Shown here: one piece after another, positions 1-6,803 of the stretch
How the letters are laid out: every line of letters begins with the position of its first letter
How positions within the stretch are numbered: position 1 is the first letter of the stretch
Assembly (NCBI GenBank): GCA_964521815.1
Contig: CAZFSN010000157.1
Coordinates: 1-7,815, forward strand
Source: JAAEQD01 sp964521815
GTDB lineage: Bacteria > Zixibacteria > MSB-5A5 > UBA10806 > 4484-95
Reading direction: 5' to 3'
DNA: 7,815 nt
Made by a program: the position numbers and the translations under genes
The notes under the pieces: generated by a model
Database searches by the model: none
What the model was told of the DNA's origin: nothing
Seen by the model: only the letters and a program-made list of their open reading frames with translations

Positions 1-1
1 T

Positions 2-1339
2 ATCCAGGCGGGTATCGATGCTTCCACTGATGGCGATACGGTGCTGGTGCAGCCGGGGACGTATGTAGAGAATATCAATTTCAATGGGCATAACATTGTG
101 CTGGGGTCGTTGTTTTTAACAACGGGGGATACGAGTTATATATCACAGACAATAATCGACGGCCATCAATTGGGATCGGTGGTGGTATGCAATCATAGCG
201 AGGACAGTACCACGGTTATCGCCGGTTTTACGATTCGGGGCGGGTACGCGGCTCATGGCGGAGGCATTCATTGCGATAGCGTCAGTATCGTAATTCGCGA
301 TAACATTATCACGGATAACAACGCCATCGGCGATGATGAGTCCGGCGGCCGCGGCGGCGGTATTTATTGCTATTACAGCGATTACTTTATTCCTGATATA
401 GAAATAAGACATAACAAAATTATCGGGAATATCGCCCATAACGGGCCATATCAGATCGGTATGGGTGGTGGAATATCCTGCAAATGGTGCGATCCCCGGA
501 TAATCGATAATATTGTCAGCGGGAATGTCTGCGGCGGCCGGGGATCGATGGGAGCGGGAATATATGGCGATAATGCTGAGGCTATTATCAGTGGAAATAC
601 CATTAACGATAATTTAGCCGATTGGGGCTCCGGAATATATTGTAATATGAATTCATATGCGATAATAACGGACAACGTGATTTTTAGGAACATTGGCGGA
701 GGGATCACCTGCCAGAATAATTCGCAGGCGCAGATTATCAATAATACGATCACGGAAAATGCCATATCTTATGGCATTATGTGCGAAGGTCATTCTTACC
801 CTGATATAATGAATAATATTATCTGGAATAATGAAGGTTTCGAAATTCATATTAACGGTCCTGGATCATCGGAGGTCACGTATAATGATGTCAAAGGCGG
901 CTGGGAGGGCGAAGGCAATATCGGCGCCGACCCGCTGTTTTGTGATACTTCTGAAGCCGATTATCAATTAGCCGAAAATTCGCCCTGTGTGGGCGCCGGC
1001 TATGAGGGGGTCGATATCGGGGCGCTGGGTGTCGGGTGTGAGGCTGTTGATATTGCCGAGATTGATATTTTGCCTAATCAAATTGCTCTCTGCCATAACT
1101 ACCCCAACCCTTTCAACGCCTCAACGGTGATTAAATACGAGCTACCCCAGCAATCGCAGGTCACCATCGAAATCTACGATGTCCTCGGCCGCAAGGTGCG
1201 TACGCTTATTGACAAACAACAACCGGCGGGCTATCATCAGGCAATCTGGCGCGCCGATGATTTCGCCTCGGGCATGTATTTTTATAAATTGCAGGCGGGG
1301 GATTATAGCGAGACGAAGAAGATGCTGTTAATGAAGTAG
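2..1339 (+). CDS. Secreted right-handed beta-helix protein with C-terminal type IX sorting domain (5' end missing)
   Basis: The reading frame is open from base 2, so the start lies before the window and 445 residues are visible. Residue numbers here count from the GTG at 41. Residues about 75-290 form seven degenerate coils of the type I-x-x-N-x-I-x-x-N followed by G-G-I-x-C, the pattern of right-handed parallel beta-helix (NosD/pectate-lyase-like) proteins. A conserved closing block follows, with YNDVKGGW, GADPLF and SPCVGAG at about 281-320. Residues 345-432 are a sorting domain of the type IX type A family: YPNPFN at 354-359, then IYDVLGRKVRTL, SGMYFYKL and a basic C-terminus. The family role is export across the outer membrane and surface attachment or release. 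The substrate or ligand is unknown, and no catalytic residues can be assigned from the coils. The gene converges on znuB, with 26 bases between the stop codons. The family call is sound; the function is not known. Confidence 0.9.
   Translation: MQAGIDASTDGDTVLVQPGTYVENINFNGHNIVLGSLFLTTGDTSYISQTIIDGHQLGSVVVCNHSEDSTTVIAGFTIRGGYAAHGGGIHCDSVSIVIRDNIITDNNAIGDDESGGRGGGIYCYYSDYFIPDIEIRHNKIIGNIAHNGPYQIGMGGGISCKWCDPRIIDNIVSGNVCGGRGSMGAGIYGDNAEAIISGNTINDNLADWGSGIYCNMNSYAIITDNVIFRNIGGGITCQNNSQAQIINNTITENAISYGIMCEGHSYPDIMNNIIWNNEGFEIHINGPGSSEVTYNDVKGGWEGEGNIGADPLFCDTSEADYQLAENSPCVGAGYEGVDIGALGVGCEAVDIAEIDILPNQIALCHNYPNPFNASTVIKYELPQQSQVTIEIYDVLGRKVRTLIDKQQPAGYHQAIWRADDFASGMYFYKLQAGDYSETKKMLLMK
1073..1339 (+). 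other. Type IX secretion type A sorting domain (coding segment)
   Basis: The last 88 codons encode the conserved sorting module. It starts at the PNQIALCHNYPNPFN stretch, with YPNPFN at bases 1100-1117, and runs through a short immunoglobulin-like fold (FlgD-like) to a Lys-rich end. In known type IX systems such modules direct proteins through the outer membrane and are removed during anchoring. Its third codon positions are richer in G and C than those of the beta-helix part: 27 of 36 codons at 1097-1204 against 13 of 36 at 731-838, counted by hand. Confidence 0.85.
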
Positions 1340-1358
1340 ACAAGCGTTTCCGCTTGTC
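1339..1358. terminator. Perfect 8-bp hairpin between convergent genes
   Basis: GACAAGCG at 1339-1346 and CGCTTGTC at 1351-1358 are exact reverse complements with a TTTC loop. The hairpin begins on the last base of the beta-helix stop codon and ends 7 bases before the end of znuB, where a terminator shared by two convergent genes would sit. No T tract follows it on either strand, so it is not a canonical intrinsic terminator. It could act as a weak bidirectional terminator, protect the 3' ends of mRNA, or be a copy of a dispersed repeat. Confidence 0.45.
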
Positions 1359-1365
1359 CGGTCAG

Positions 1366-2202
1366 TTAATATGATTTTCTTAATTTTACTTTCAACACAT
1401 TAATCAAAAGCGAAAGTATATAGCCTACGCAAGCTACTGCGATAATAGTCGCGCCGGAGGTGACATTATAGGCGGCCGATATCAGCAAGCCGATCGTTGT
1501 GAAAAACGCGCTTAAGATGATTGAAAAAATCATAGTGCGTTCGAGAGTCAGGTGAAATTGCACCATGATTGCCGCCGGAATTGTCAAAAGTGCGATAACG
1601 AGAATGACACCAACTGCTCTTATCAGGACTACCACTGTCAGGGCGATCAAGCAAAATAGCAGGATATTCAGCATGATAACCGGCACGCCGGATATCTGGG
1701 CGTATTCTTCATCAAAAGTCAGCGCTTTAAATTCTTTAAATAACATAGCGGTAATTATCAATATTACCAGATCAAGGACAGCAATCAGGATCAAATCAGA
1801 GGTTGGGACTGTCAGGATACTGCCAAACAGGTAGCTCATCAGATTGGGCGCGTAGCCGGGTGTTTTATCGATAAAGAATATGCCGATAGCCATACCCATC
1901 GCCCACATGATGCCGATTAAAGTGTCCTCTCTTCGGCCCGCGTGATGTTTTACCCAGGCGATACCCAGCGCGGAAAACAGGCTGAACACTGTCGCGCCGA
2001 TAATCGGATTGAAACCGAAATAGTAACCCATGCCGATACCGCCATAAGCCGTGTGCGAGATGCCGCCGGATAAAAAGACTATCCGTTTTACCACTACATA
2101 AGTCCCGATTATACCGCAGGCTACACTGGCCAACAGCCCGGTTATCAGGGCATGACGCATGAACTGGAACTGCCAGAGATCGACGATAAACTCAGGCATC
2201 AT
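1366..2202 (-). CDS. znuB: Zinc/manganese ABC transporter permease (ABC-3 family, ZnuB/MntB type)
   Basis: This is the membrane channel subunit of a metal importer; 278 residues is normal for the family. It is almost wholly hydrophobic, with about eight membrane segments. The family stretch VFLSGGISHTAYGGIG (residues 42-57) is clear, as is a cytoplasmic coupling loop around FDEEYAQISGVPV (163-175), which would contact the ATPase, followed by RAVGVILVIALLTIPAA (195-211). The gene begins with two adjacent ATG codons (2202-2200 and 2199-2197). AAGGAG lies 3 bases before the first and 6 before the second, so the second may be the real start. It overlaps the end of znuC by 11 bases in another frame, which implies translational coupling. 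It is the last gene of the minus-strand cluster. The metal, zinc or manganese, cannot be decided from this subunit alone. Confidence 0.93.
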   Translation of the reverse strand: MMPEFIVDLWQFQFMRHALITGLLASVACGIIGTYVVVKRIVFLSGGISHTAYGGIGMGYYFGFNPIIGATVFSLFSALGIAWVKHHAGRREDTLIGIMWAMGMAIGIFFIDKTPGYAPNLMSYLFGSILTVPTSDLILIAVLDLVILIITAMLFKEFKALTFDEEYAQISGVPVIMLNILLFCLIALTVVVLIRAVGVILVIALLTIPAAIMVQFHLTLERTMIFSIILSAFFTTIGLLISAAYNVTSGATIIAVACVGYILSLLINVLKVKLRKSY

Positions 2203-2971
2203 GGTCTCCTTCAGGGCTGTGTCTATGCAAGACTCGATGAGGAGTCCCGTGAGCGATTAAATCAATCGGGCAGCCATACAGCGATTCTATTACTTCGGGA
2301 GTGAGATCTTTATGGCCGTGATGATACAATTTACGGTTCAGGCAGGCCACCGATGAGACATGGCGTGAGATCGCACCGATATCATGCGAAACCAAGATGA
2401 TGGTCAAATCATTATTCAGTTCATGCAGAAGTTCGTACAGGTCGGTTTCGAATTCGGGATCGATGCTGGCGGTTGGCTCATCGAGAAGAAGGATTTTAGG
2501 CTGAGAAGCCAGAGCTCGGGCTATTAAAACCCGCTGAACCTGGCCGCCGGAAAGTTTGCCGATCTGCCGATTGGCGTACTTCTCCATCCCGACCTGCTCC
2601 ATAGCTTTAACAGCCATATCCTTATCCCGGTCATCATATCTGGCTAACAGGCTTGTCTTGTTAATTCGACCCATTAAAACAACATCATGGACATTAATAG
2701 GATATTGATTATCGAAAGTCGAAATCTGAGGTACATAACCCATCACGGCCCGAGCCTTAATCGGCGGTTTGCCGTAAATGTATACTTTGCCTTCATCCGG
2801 TTTAATCACGCCAAGAAGCGTTTTTAAAAGAGTGGTTTTGCCGCCGCCATTAGGGCCTATGATACCGAGAAAATCGTTGGACATGACTTCGAAACTGATA
2901 TCCTCAAGGGCGATATCATTATCGAAACTGACGGTAACGTGATCCAGACGTATTACTGAAGTATTGTCCAT
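2192..2971 (-). CDS. znuC: Zinc/manganese ABC transporter ATP-binding protein
   Basis: This is the cytoplasmic ATPase that powers metal uptake through the ZnuB channel. All nucleotide-binding motifs are intact in 259 residues: Walker A GPNGGGKTT (39-47), Q-loop Gln82, signature LSGGQ (140-144), Walker B ILLLDEP (160-166, catalytic Glu165), D-loop SIDP (169-172) and switch His196. The C-terminal region is rich in histidine (His217, 218, 220, 241, 245, 249, 251 and 257), a feature often seen in zinc-type ATPases of this family and compatible with metal sensing or binding. The ATG lies two bases after the znuA stop, with no good Shine-Dalgarno site, so translation is probably coupled to znuA. 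The function is secure. Zinc over manganese is an inference from the histidines and from the zinc protease genes in the same cluster. Confidence 0.95.
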   Translation of the reverse strand: MDNTSVIRLDHVTVSFDNDIALEDISFEVMSNDFLGIIGPNGGGKTTLLKTLLGVIKPDEGKVYIYGKPPIKARAVMGYVPQISTFDNQYPINVHDVVLMGRINKTSLLARYDDRDKDMAVKAMEQVGMEKYANRQIGKLSGGQVQRVLIARALASQPKILLLDEPTASIDPEFETDLYELLHELNNDLTIILVSHDIGAISRHVSSVACLNRKLYHHGHKDLTPEVIESLYGCPIDLIAHGTPHRVLHRHSPEGDHDA

Positions 2972-2973
2972 AA

Positions 2974-3873
2974 TTATTTCATAGCCGCGGCCAGTTTTCC
3001 GGCGACTTCACGCATATTGGTTAAATAATCTTTTCGTAACGGATCGATATACTCTACCGAGCCGCCTATTTCGCGGGCTATCATTTTAGCGCTTTCCGAA
3101 TTGAATTCCGGCGAAGCGAAAACAGTGGTAATACCCTCCTGCCGCGAAATCAAGATGAGCTTTCTAAGATCATCCGCGCCCGGCTCTTTGCCCTCAATTT
3201 CCATAGGTAATTGAATGAGATTATAATCTCTGGCGAAATATCCCCAGGCCGGGTGAAAAACGATAAATTTATGTTTACTACATCCCATAAATTGCTTTTC
3301 GATTTCTTTATCTAAAGCGGCTAGATCCTGCTTGAATTTAGCGGCGTTGGTTTCGTAATCGCTTTTATGTTCGGGATCTAAAGCAATAAGCCCCCGGGCT
3401 ATATTGTCCGCTATTATCTCAGTATTTCTTAATGAACACCAGATATGCGGGTCCCGGCCATACTGGTGTCCGGCAGCGCTATCCTCGCTGCCGCTTAAAA
3501 TCTCTATACCTTCGGCGCAATTGACAATAATCATGTCGGGATTCAAGTCGGCGATTTTCTCCAGCCAGATAGTTTCAAACGGCAGGCCGGAGCCAAGTTT
3601 AAAATACATTTTGGCTTTGCTTATCTGTTTCATTTGATCCGGAGTTAAGGCGTAAATTTCCGGGCTGGCTCCCGGCGGGATCAACACCATAGTCTGAAAA
3701 GTGTCCACGCCGGCGATACGTTCGACGAATTCAAGCTGGGGGAGAATCGAGACAACAATCAGGTTCGTGTTGTCGGCCAAAGAGGGAGTAGCCATCCCGA
3801 CAACGGATATAATTACCATTAGCGCGACGATGGCATATACTGAAGCGCGCATTTTTGCGGGCGTTTCTTTCAT
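2974..3873 (-). CDS. znuA: Periplasmic metal-binding protein of the zinc/manganese ABC importer (ZnuA/TroA family, cluster A-I)
   Basis: This protein captures the metal in the periplasm and delivers it to ZnuB. Residues 1-33 form a Sec signal with a basic start, a hydrophobic run at about 11-29 and a likely cut after Ser-Leu-Ala33. The mature part shows the family blocks PPGASPEIYALTPDQM (66-81), DPHIW (141-145), FHPAWGYFARDY (206-217) and YIDPL (275-279). Predicted ligands are His143, His207 and Asp277. The first ligand position, usually His in a PGxSPHxYEPTP block, is Glu72 here. The loop that is His-rich in many ZnuA proteins is short, with only His136. Length (299) is typical. The ATG at 3873 follows the pmbA stop by 29 bases; only a weak AAGG lies about 10 bases upstream, inside an inverted repeat. 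The metal could be zinc or manganese. Confidence 0.92.
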   Translation of the reverse strand: MKETPAKMRASVYAIVALMVIISVVGMATPSLADNTNLIVVSILPQLEFVERIAGVDTFQTMVLIPPGASPEIYALTPDQMKQISKAKMYFKLGSGLPFETIWLEKIADLNPDMIIVNCAEGIEILSGSEDSAAGHQYGRDPHIWCSLRNTEIIADNIARGLIALDPEHKSDYETNAAKFKQDLAALDKEIEKQFMGCSKHKFIVFHPAWGYFARDYNLIQLPMEIEGKEPGADDLRKLILISRQEGITTVFASPEFNSESAKMIAREIGGSVEYIDPLRKDYLTNMREVAGKLAAAMK

Positions 3874-3896
3874 ATATTAACCGACCTTTTTAATAT
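3874..3896. promoter_or_regulatory. Inverted repeat around the znuA ribosome-binding region
   Basis: ATATTAA at 3874-3880 and TTAATAT at 3890-3896 are perfect 7-base inverted arms separated by 9 bases. On the transcribed (minus) strand the repeat touches the znuA ATG, and the only Shine-Dalgarno-like bases (AAGG) lie in the loop. It could be an operator for a dimeric regulator or a weak RNA hairpin that tunes znuA translation. Its all-A/T arms make chance occurrence quite possible. Confidence 0.3.
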
Positions 3897-3902
3897 TAGA
3901 AT

Positions 3903-5228
3903 TTAGGCTCCTGCTTTCATCCTTTCGATCATGATCGATGGCGAATTCAATTTATCGAAAAATGTCAAATCGTCGCAAATAGCGCCGATTCCTTTGAATA
4001 TATCCTCCGTACCGGCGGCAAGCGTGATGTTGGCGACAGGCTTGATTCGCTTGCCGTTTCTTACCAGTATGCCGTTGATACCCGCCGAATATTGGCCGGT
4101 CACGCTGTGAAGTCCCCAGCCCTGGGTAGTTTTAACTATAATTCCTTTTTTACAGGAAGCTATGACGTCCTCGACTTTATCTTTGCCGGAGGCAATATAG
4201 AGGTTGCTGAAAGAAATCTCAGGGTAGGAATAATAATCTCTCCTATGGGCTGAGGCGGTGGATTCGGTTCCCGCTGTGGCGGCGGTTTTCATATCGTACA
4301 TCACGTTCGTAAGCGTTCCGTGCTCGATAAGGGCGAGCTTTTCCGAGGCAATTCCCTCATCATCGAAAGGCCGGCTGGCTATGCCCCTGAGCATAGTGGC
4401 ATCATCGTAAACATTAAGGATTGAGTCGGCGAACTTTTCACCTAATTTGCCGGCCAGGAAAGATGAGCCCTTCAAATAGTCTTCGCCGTTTAAAGCGAAG
4501 GCCAGTCCATATAGCAGCGATCTGGCTGCCTGTGGAGTAAAGATAATCTCATAATCGCCGCTTTCGACCGCGGTACCGCCGATAAGCTGAATAGCCATGG
4601 ACGCGGTCTGGTCGACTATATCCTCCGGCCGCGGCAAATCATCGAAATGGCGAACTGAGTATTCGCTTTCGCCGGGAAACATTTCATTATTTTTAGCGGC
4701 CGTTACAGATAACCAAATCGTGTATAAAGTAGAATCATAACTTGCATCCAGGCCATTAGTATTAGCCAGGCTCAAAGTCGTGATTGTTTCTTTATAAGAG
4801 ACCCCATTGGATTGCTTTATAAGAGGATCGTATTGTATGGCCATCTGTTCGAGTCTTTTGAGATATTCGATTTTCCGGTCAATTGATACCCCGGCATAAT
4901 CCGTACCGTTGATATCCAGATCGGCGGCTTTGGCTAATGGACCTGGTAGAGTTTCGTTTTTATCACCGGTCGTATTTTCCGCCAATTTGGACATCCGCGA
5001 TACCAAACTATCTATAGCCTGCTCGGAAATATCAGTAGTATGGGCGAAAGCGGATTTGCCGGCCTGGAAAAACCTGATAGCGGTGCCGCCGGGCGTAGAT
5101 TTGGAGATAGCTTCTACTTCGCCGTCACGCACGCTCAAATACATTTCTTTTTGAGATAAGCCGTAAACTTCCGCCAACCCGGCGCCGGCCCTGACACATT
5201 TATCGAGAATTCTTTTCATTAATTCCAT
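3903..5228 (-). CDS. pmbA: PmbA/TldE-type subunit of a TldD/TldE metalloprotease
   Basis: In Escherichia coli, TldE (PmbA) forms a heterodimer with TldD that degrades unfolded peptides, matures microcin B17 and degrades the CcdA antitoxin; TldE itself holds no zinc. This 441-residue protein matches that non-catalytic branch: it has no HExxxH motif but keeps the family blocks SRPFDDEGI (285-293), YDMKTAATAGTEST (311-324), HSVTGQYSAGINGILVRNGK (374-393) and the C-terminal SPSIMIERM (429-437). The N-terminus has no signal peptide, so alone it should be cytoplasmic, unlike the TldD homologue just upstream. AGGAGG (5234-5239) lies 5 bases before the ATG and overlaps the tldD stop. The gap to tldD is 9 bases, a whole number of codons, so the two genes share a frame separated by a single UAG. 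The family call is secure; the substrate is unknown. Confidence 0.93.
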   Translation of the reverse strand: MELMKRILDKCVRAGAGLAEVYGLSQKEMYLSVRDGEVEAISKSTPGGTAIRFFQAGKSAFAHTTDISEQAIDSLVSRMSKLAENTTGDKNETLPGPLAKAADLDINGTDYAGVSIDRKIEYLKRLEQMAIQYDPLIKQSNGVSYKETITTLSLANTNGLDASYDSTLYTIWLSVTAAKNNEMFPGESEYSVRHFDDLPRPEDIVDQTASMAIQLIGGTAVESGDYEIIFTPQAARSLLYGLAFALNGEDYLKGSSFLAGKLGEKFADSILNVYDDATMLRGIASRPFDDEGIASEKLALIEHGTLTNVMYDMKTAATAGTESTASAHRRDYYSYPEISFSNLYIASGKDKVEDVIASCKKGIIVKTTQGWGLHSVTGQYSAGINGILVRNGKRIKPVANITLAAGTEDIFKGIGAICDDLTFFDKLNSPSIMIERMKAGA

Positions 5229-5233
5229 GATTT

Positions 5234-5240
5234 CCTCCTA
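5234..5240 (-). promoter_or_regulatory. pmbA ribosome-binding site overlapping the tldD stop codon
   Basis: On the minus strand the TAG stop of tldD and the AGGAGG of pmbA share two bases (TAGGAGG), followed by 5 bases and ATG. Ribosomes finishing tldD would be placed directly on the pmbA start, a typical arrangement for equal production of two subunits. Confidence 0.8.
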
Positions 5241-6740
5241 CGCGTTCCCGCCGACCAGAATTCCATCCGCTACCCGAATTGTGGGTATTCCCGCCGTAAC
5301 CGGCACCCATTGACCTTTGCCGCAAATTCCTACTCCCAGCTCGAGGTTATTCGCCACGGCATCGATATTGGAAAGCACATCGATTCCGCTGCCGATTAAT
5401 GTCGCGCCAGATACGGGGTAAGTGGTTTTGCCGTTTTCAATAGCATAAGCTTCGCGAACCACGAAATTGAACTGCCCCGATATCGTATCCACCGAACCAC
5501 CGGATAGAGCGCGGACTAAAAGGCCTTTGCGCGTATCGGCAATTATATCATCCGGTTTGGCCTGGCCGTTAGCCAGAAAAGTATTAGTCATGCGGGGTAT
5601 GGGAAAATATCGATATGATTCCCGGCGGCCATTGCCTGTCGGCGTGGCGCCGAGCTTTTTAGCCGAGATAAGATCATGCATGAAGCCTTTCAGAATGCCG
5701 TTTTCAATCAACACATTTCGCCGTCCCGGGGTTCCCTCATCATCGAATTCGGTCGTACCTCTCGCGTTGGGCCAGGATGAGTCATCTATAAGAGTGACCA
5801 ATGAGGAGCCGACTTTTTTGCCCATCTTATCCGCGTAAATCGATAATCCTTTATAAATAGCATCGCCCTCCAGGCCATGGCCGACCGCCTCATGTATAAG
5901 CACGCCGCCCCAGCCCGGGCTCATAATTACGGGCATCGTGCCCGATGGCGCCGGCCGGGCGTCAAGCATAGTGACCGCTTCCCTGGCGGCGGCTACCGCC
6001 CCGGCCGCTATATCGTTGGTATCGAAAAATTCAAATCCCTGATGCGCCGACATCCTGACTCTGCCCATATGGCGTATATCATTTTTCTCGGCCAACACCT
6101 CGATAACAACCCAGATTAAGGGGATTTCGTTTTCTATCCGCAAGCCGGTGGAATTGGCTATGCTCCGTTTTTGGACCTGGTCATAGTAAGTAATATCGAC
6201 TTGCTTTACGTTGGGATCAAAGCTTCGGGCGGCATTTTCCGCTTTTTGAACCAGCTCCATTTTTTGTTTTTCGGGAATCGATTCGACCGGAATTTTCACG
6301 CTGATAGTATCCGGAGCTTTGGTTATTATCGGCGCGGCCACGTTAGTAGCCTTGGTACCGGAGGCTATGTAGGCCGCCGTGGCGGCCGCCTCCAAAGTTT
6401 TGGCAAAATCGTTGCCATTGATATAAGCGTAGCCGTTATTTTCACCATCGACTGTTCTCACGCCCACGCCGCCGGCCAGACCGACAGTCGCCGCCGAAAA
6501 TGCCTGCTGGGACATTTTGAATGAAAGCGATGAGATTTCCTCGATATATATTTCGGAAAAATCTCCGCCCCGGGCAAGAGCGTTGGCCAGAATAGATTTT
6601 ATCTGCTTTTCGCTGAATTCCGGTCTCATCGAGGGGCCACAAGCGGAACTGCTTAATATGCCGAGTAGCCAGGGAGAGCAGGCCGTGGCCGCCGATATGG
6701 CTGCCGTTCTCTTTAAAAATTCTCGCCGATCTATCTTCAT
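5238..6740 (-). CDS. tldD: TldD-family zinc metalloprotease with a twin-arginine export signal
   Basis: This is the catalytic partner of the TldD/TldE protease. The zinc site is intact: HEAVGH at residues 283-288 (HExxxH, with His283 and His288 as ligands and Glu284 catalytic) and Cys473 in the C-terminal block GICGKGQWVPVTAGIPTIRV (471-490). Family blocks EFDDEGTPGRRNVLIENG (331-348) and GRRESYR (371-377) are also present. Unlike the cytoplasmic E. coli enzyme it begins with a Tat signal: DRREFLK (4-10), then a weakly hydrophobic Ala/Ser/Leu stretch to about residue 33. Cys34 in Ser-Ser-Ala-Cys could be a lipid attachment site, but the -3 residue is Ser instead of Leu, so lipidation is doubtful. 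The extension explains the length of 500 residues. The start is supported by AGGAG (6746-6750) 5 bases upstream. It is the first gene of the apparent five-gene cluster with pmbA and znuACB. The family call is secure; the substrate is unknown. Confidence 0.94.
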   Translation of the reverse strand: MKIDRREFLKRTAAISAATACSPWLLGILSSSACGPSMRPEFSEKQIKSILANALARGGDFSEIYIEEISSLSFKMSQQAFSAATVGLAGGVGVRTVDGENNGYAYINGNDFAKTLEAAATAAYIASGTKATNVAAPIITKAPDTISVKIPVESIPEKQKMELVQKAENAARSFDPNVKQVDITYYDQVQKRSIANSTGLRIENEIPLIWVVIEVLAEKNDIRHMGRVRMSAHQGFEFFDTNDIAAGAVAAAREAVTMLDARPAPSGTMPVIMSPGWGGVLIHEAVGHGLEGDAIYKGLSIYADKMGKKVGSSLVTLIDDSSWPNARGTTEFDDEGTPGRRNVLIENGILKGFMHDLISAKKLGATPTGNGRRESYRYFPIPRMTNTFLANGQAKPDDIIADTRKGLLVRALSGGSVDTISGQFNFVVREAYAIENGKTTYPVSGATLIGSGIDVLSNIDAVANNLELGVGICGKGQWVPVTAGIPTIRVADGILVGGNA

Positions 6741-6745
6741 TGTCT

Positions 6746-6750
6746 CTCCT
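6746..6750 (-). promoter_or_regulatory. tldD ribosome-binding site
   Basis: AGGAG on the minus strand ends 5 bases before the tldD ATG at 6740. It supports this start, and so the inclusion of the Tat signal in the protein. Confidence 0.75.
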
Positions 6751-6760
6751 CTAATTCGAA

Positions 6761-6776
6761 TGATTTCATTTAATCA
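6761..6776. promoter_or_regulatory. Small dyad upstream of the tldD cluster, possible operator
   Basis: TGATT at 6761-6765 and AATCA at 6772-6776 are perfect 5-base inverted arms with 6 bases between. The dyad lies about 20 bases upstream of the tldD start, where a repressor would block the promoter or ribosome. The TGAT...ATCA ends recall Fur-family operators, but the spacing does not match the usual 7-1-7 layout, so a Zur assignment is not justified. Confidence 0.2.
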
Positions 6777-6803
6777 AACCAACAACATCGCTTGAGTCAA
6801 TAA

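Noticed and set aside
2..1050. Assigning the beta-helix protein as a pectate lyase or other polysaccharide lyase
   Set aside because: The coils are generic, no catalytic Arg/Lys/Asp cluster can be recognised, and the N-terminus is missing.
6627..6680. TldD as a Tat lipoprotein, with Cys34 or Cys21 as the lipidated residue
   Set aside because: Neither Cys has the usual Leu at -3: the contexts are Ser-Ser-Ala-Cys and Ala-Thr-Ala-Cys. Possible but not supported enough to call.
6761..6776. Zur box upstream of the cluster
   Set aside because: Only 5-base arms with 6-base spacing are present; this does not match the known Fur/Zur layout, and no zur gene is visible.
1366..6795. Several open frames of 60-120 codons opposite or out of frame with the tldD, pmbA and znu genes
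   Set aside because: They lie wholly or mainly within strong known-family genes on the other strand or frame, show no domain motifs, and follow from the low stop density opposite these codons.
6795..6800. TTGACT on the minus strand as the -35 box of the tldD promoter
   Set aside because: No acceptable -10 box follows at 16-18 bases; the best is a poor TTGATT or TGATTA, so a promoter position cannot be given.
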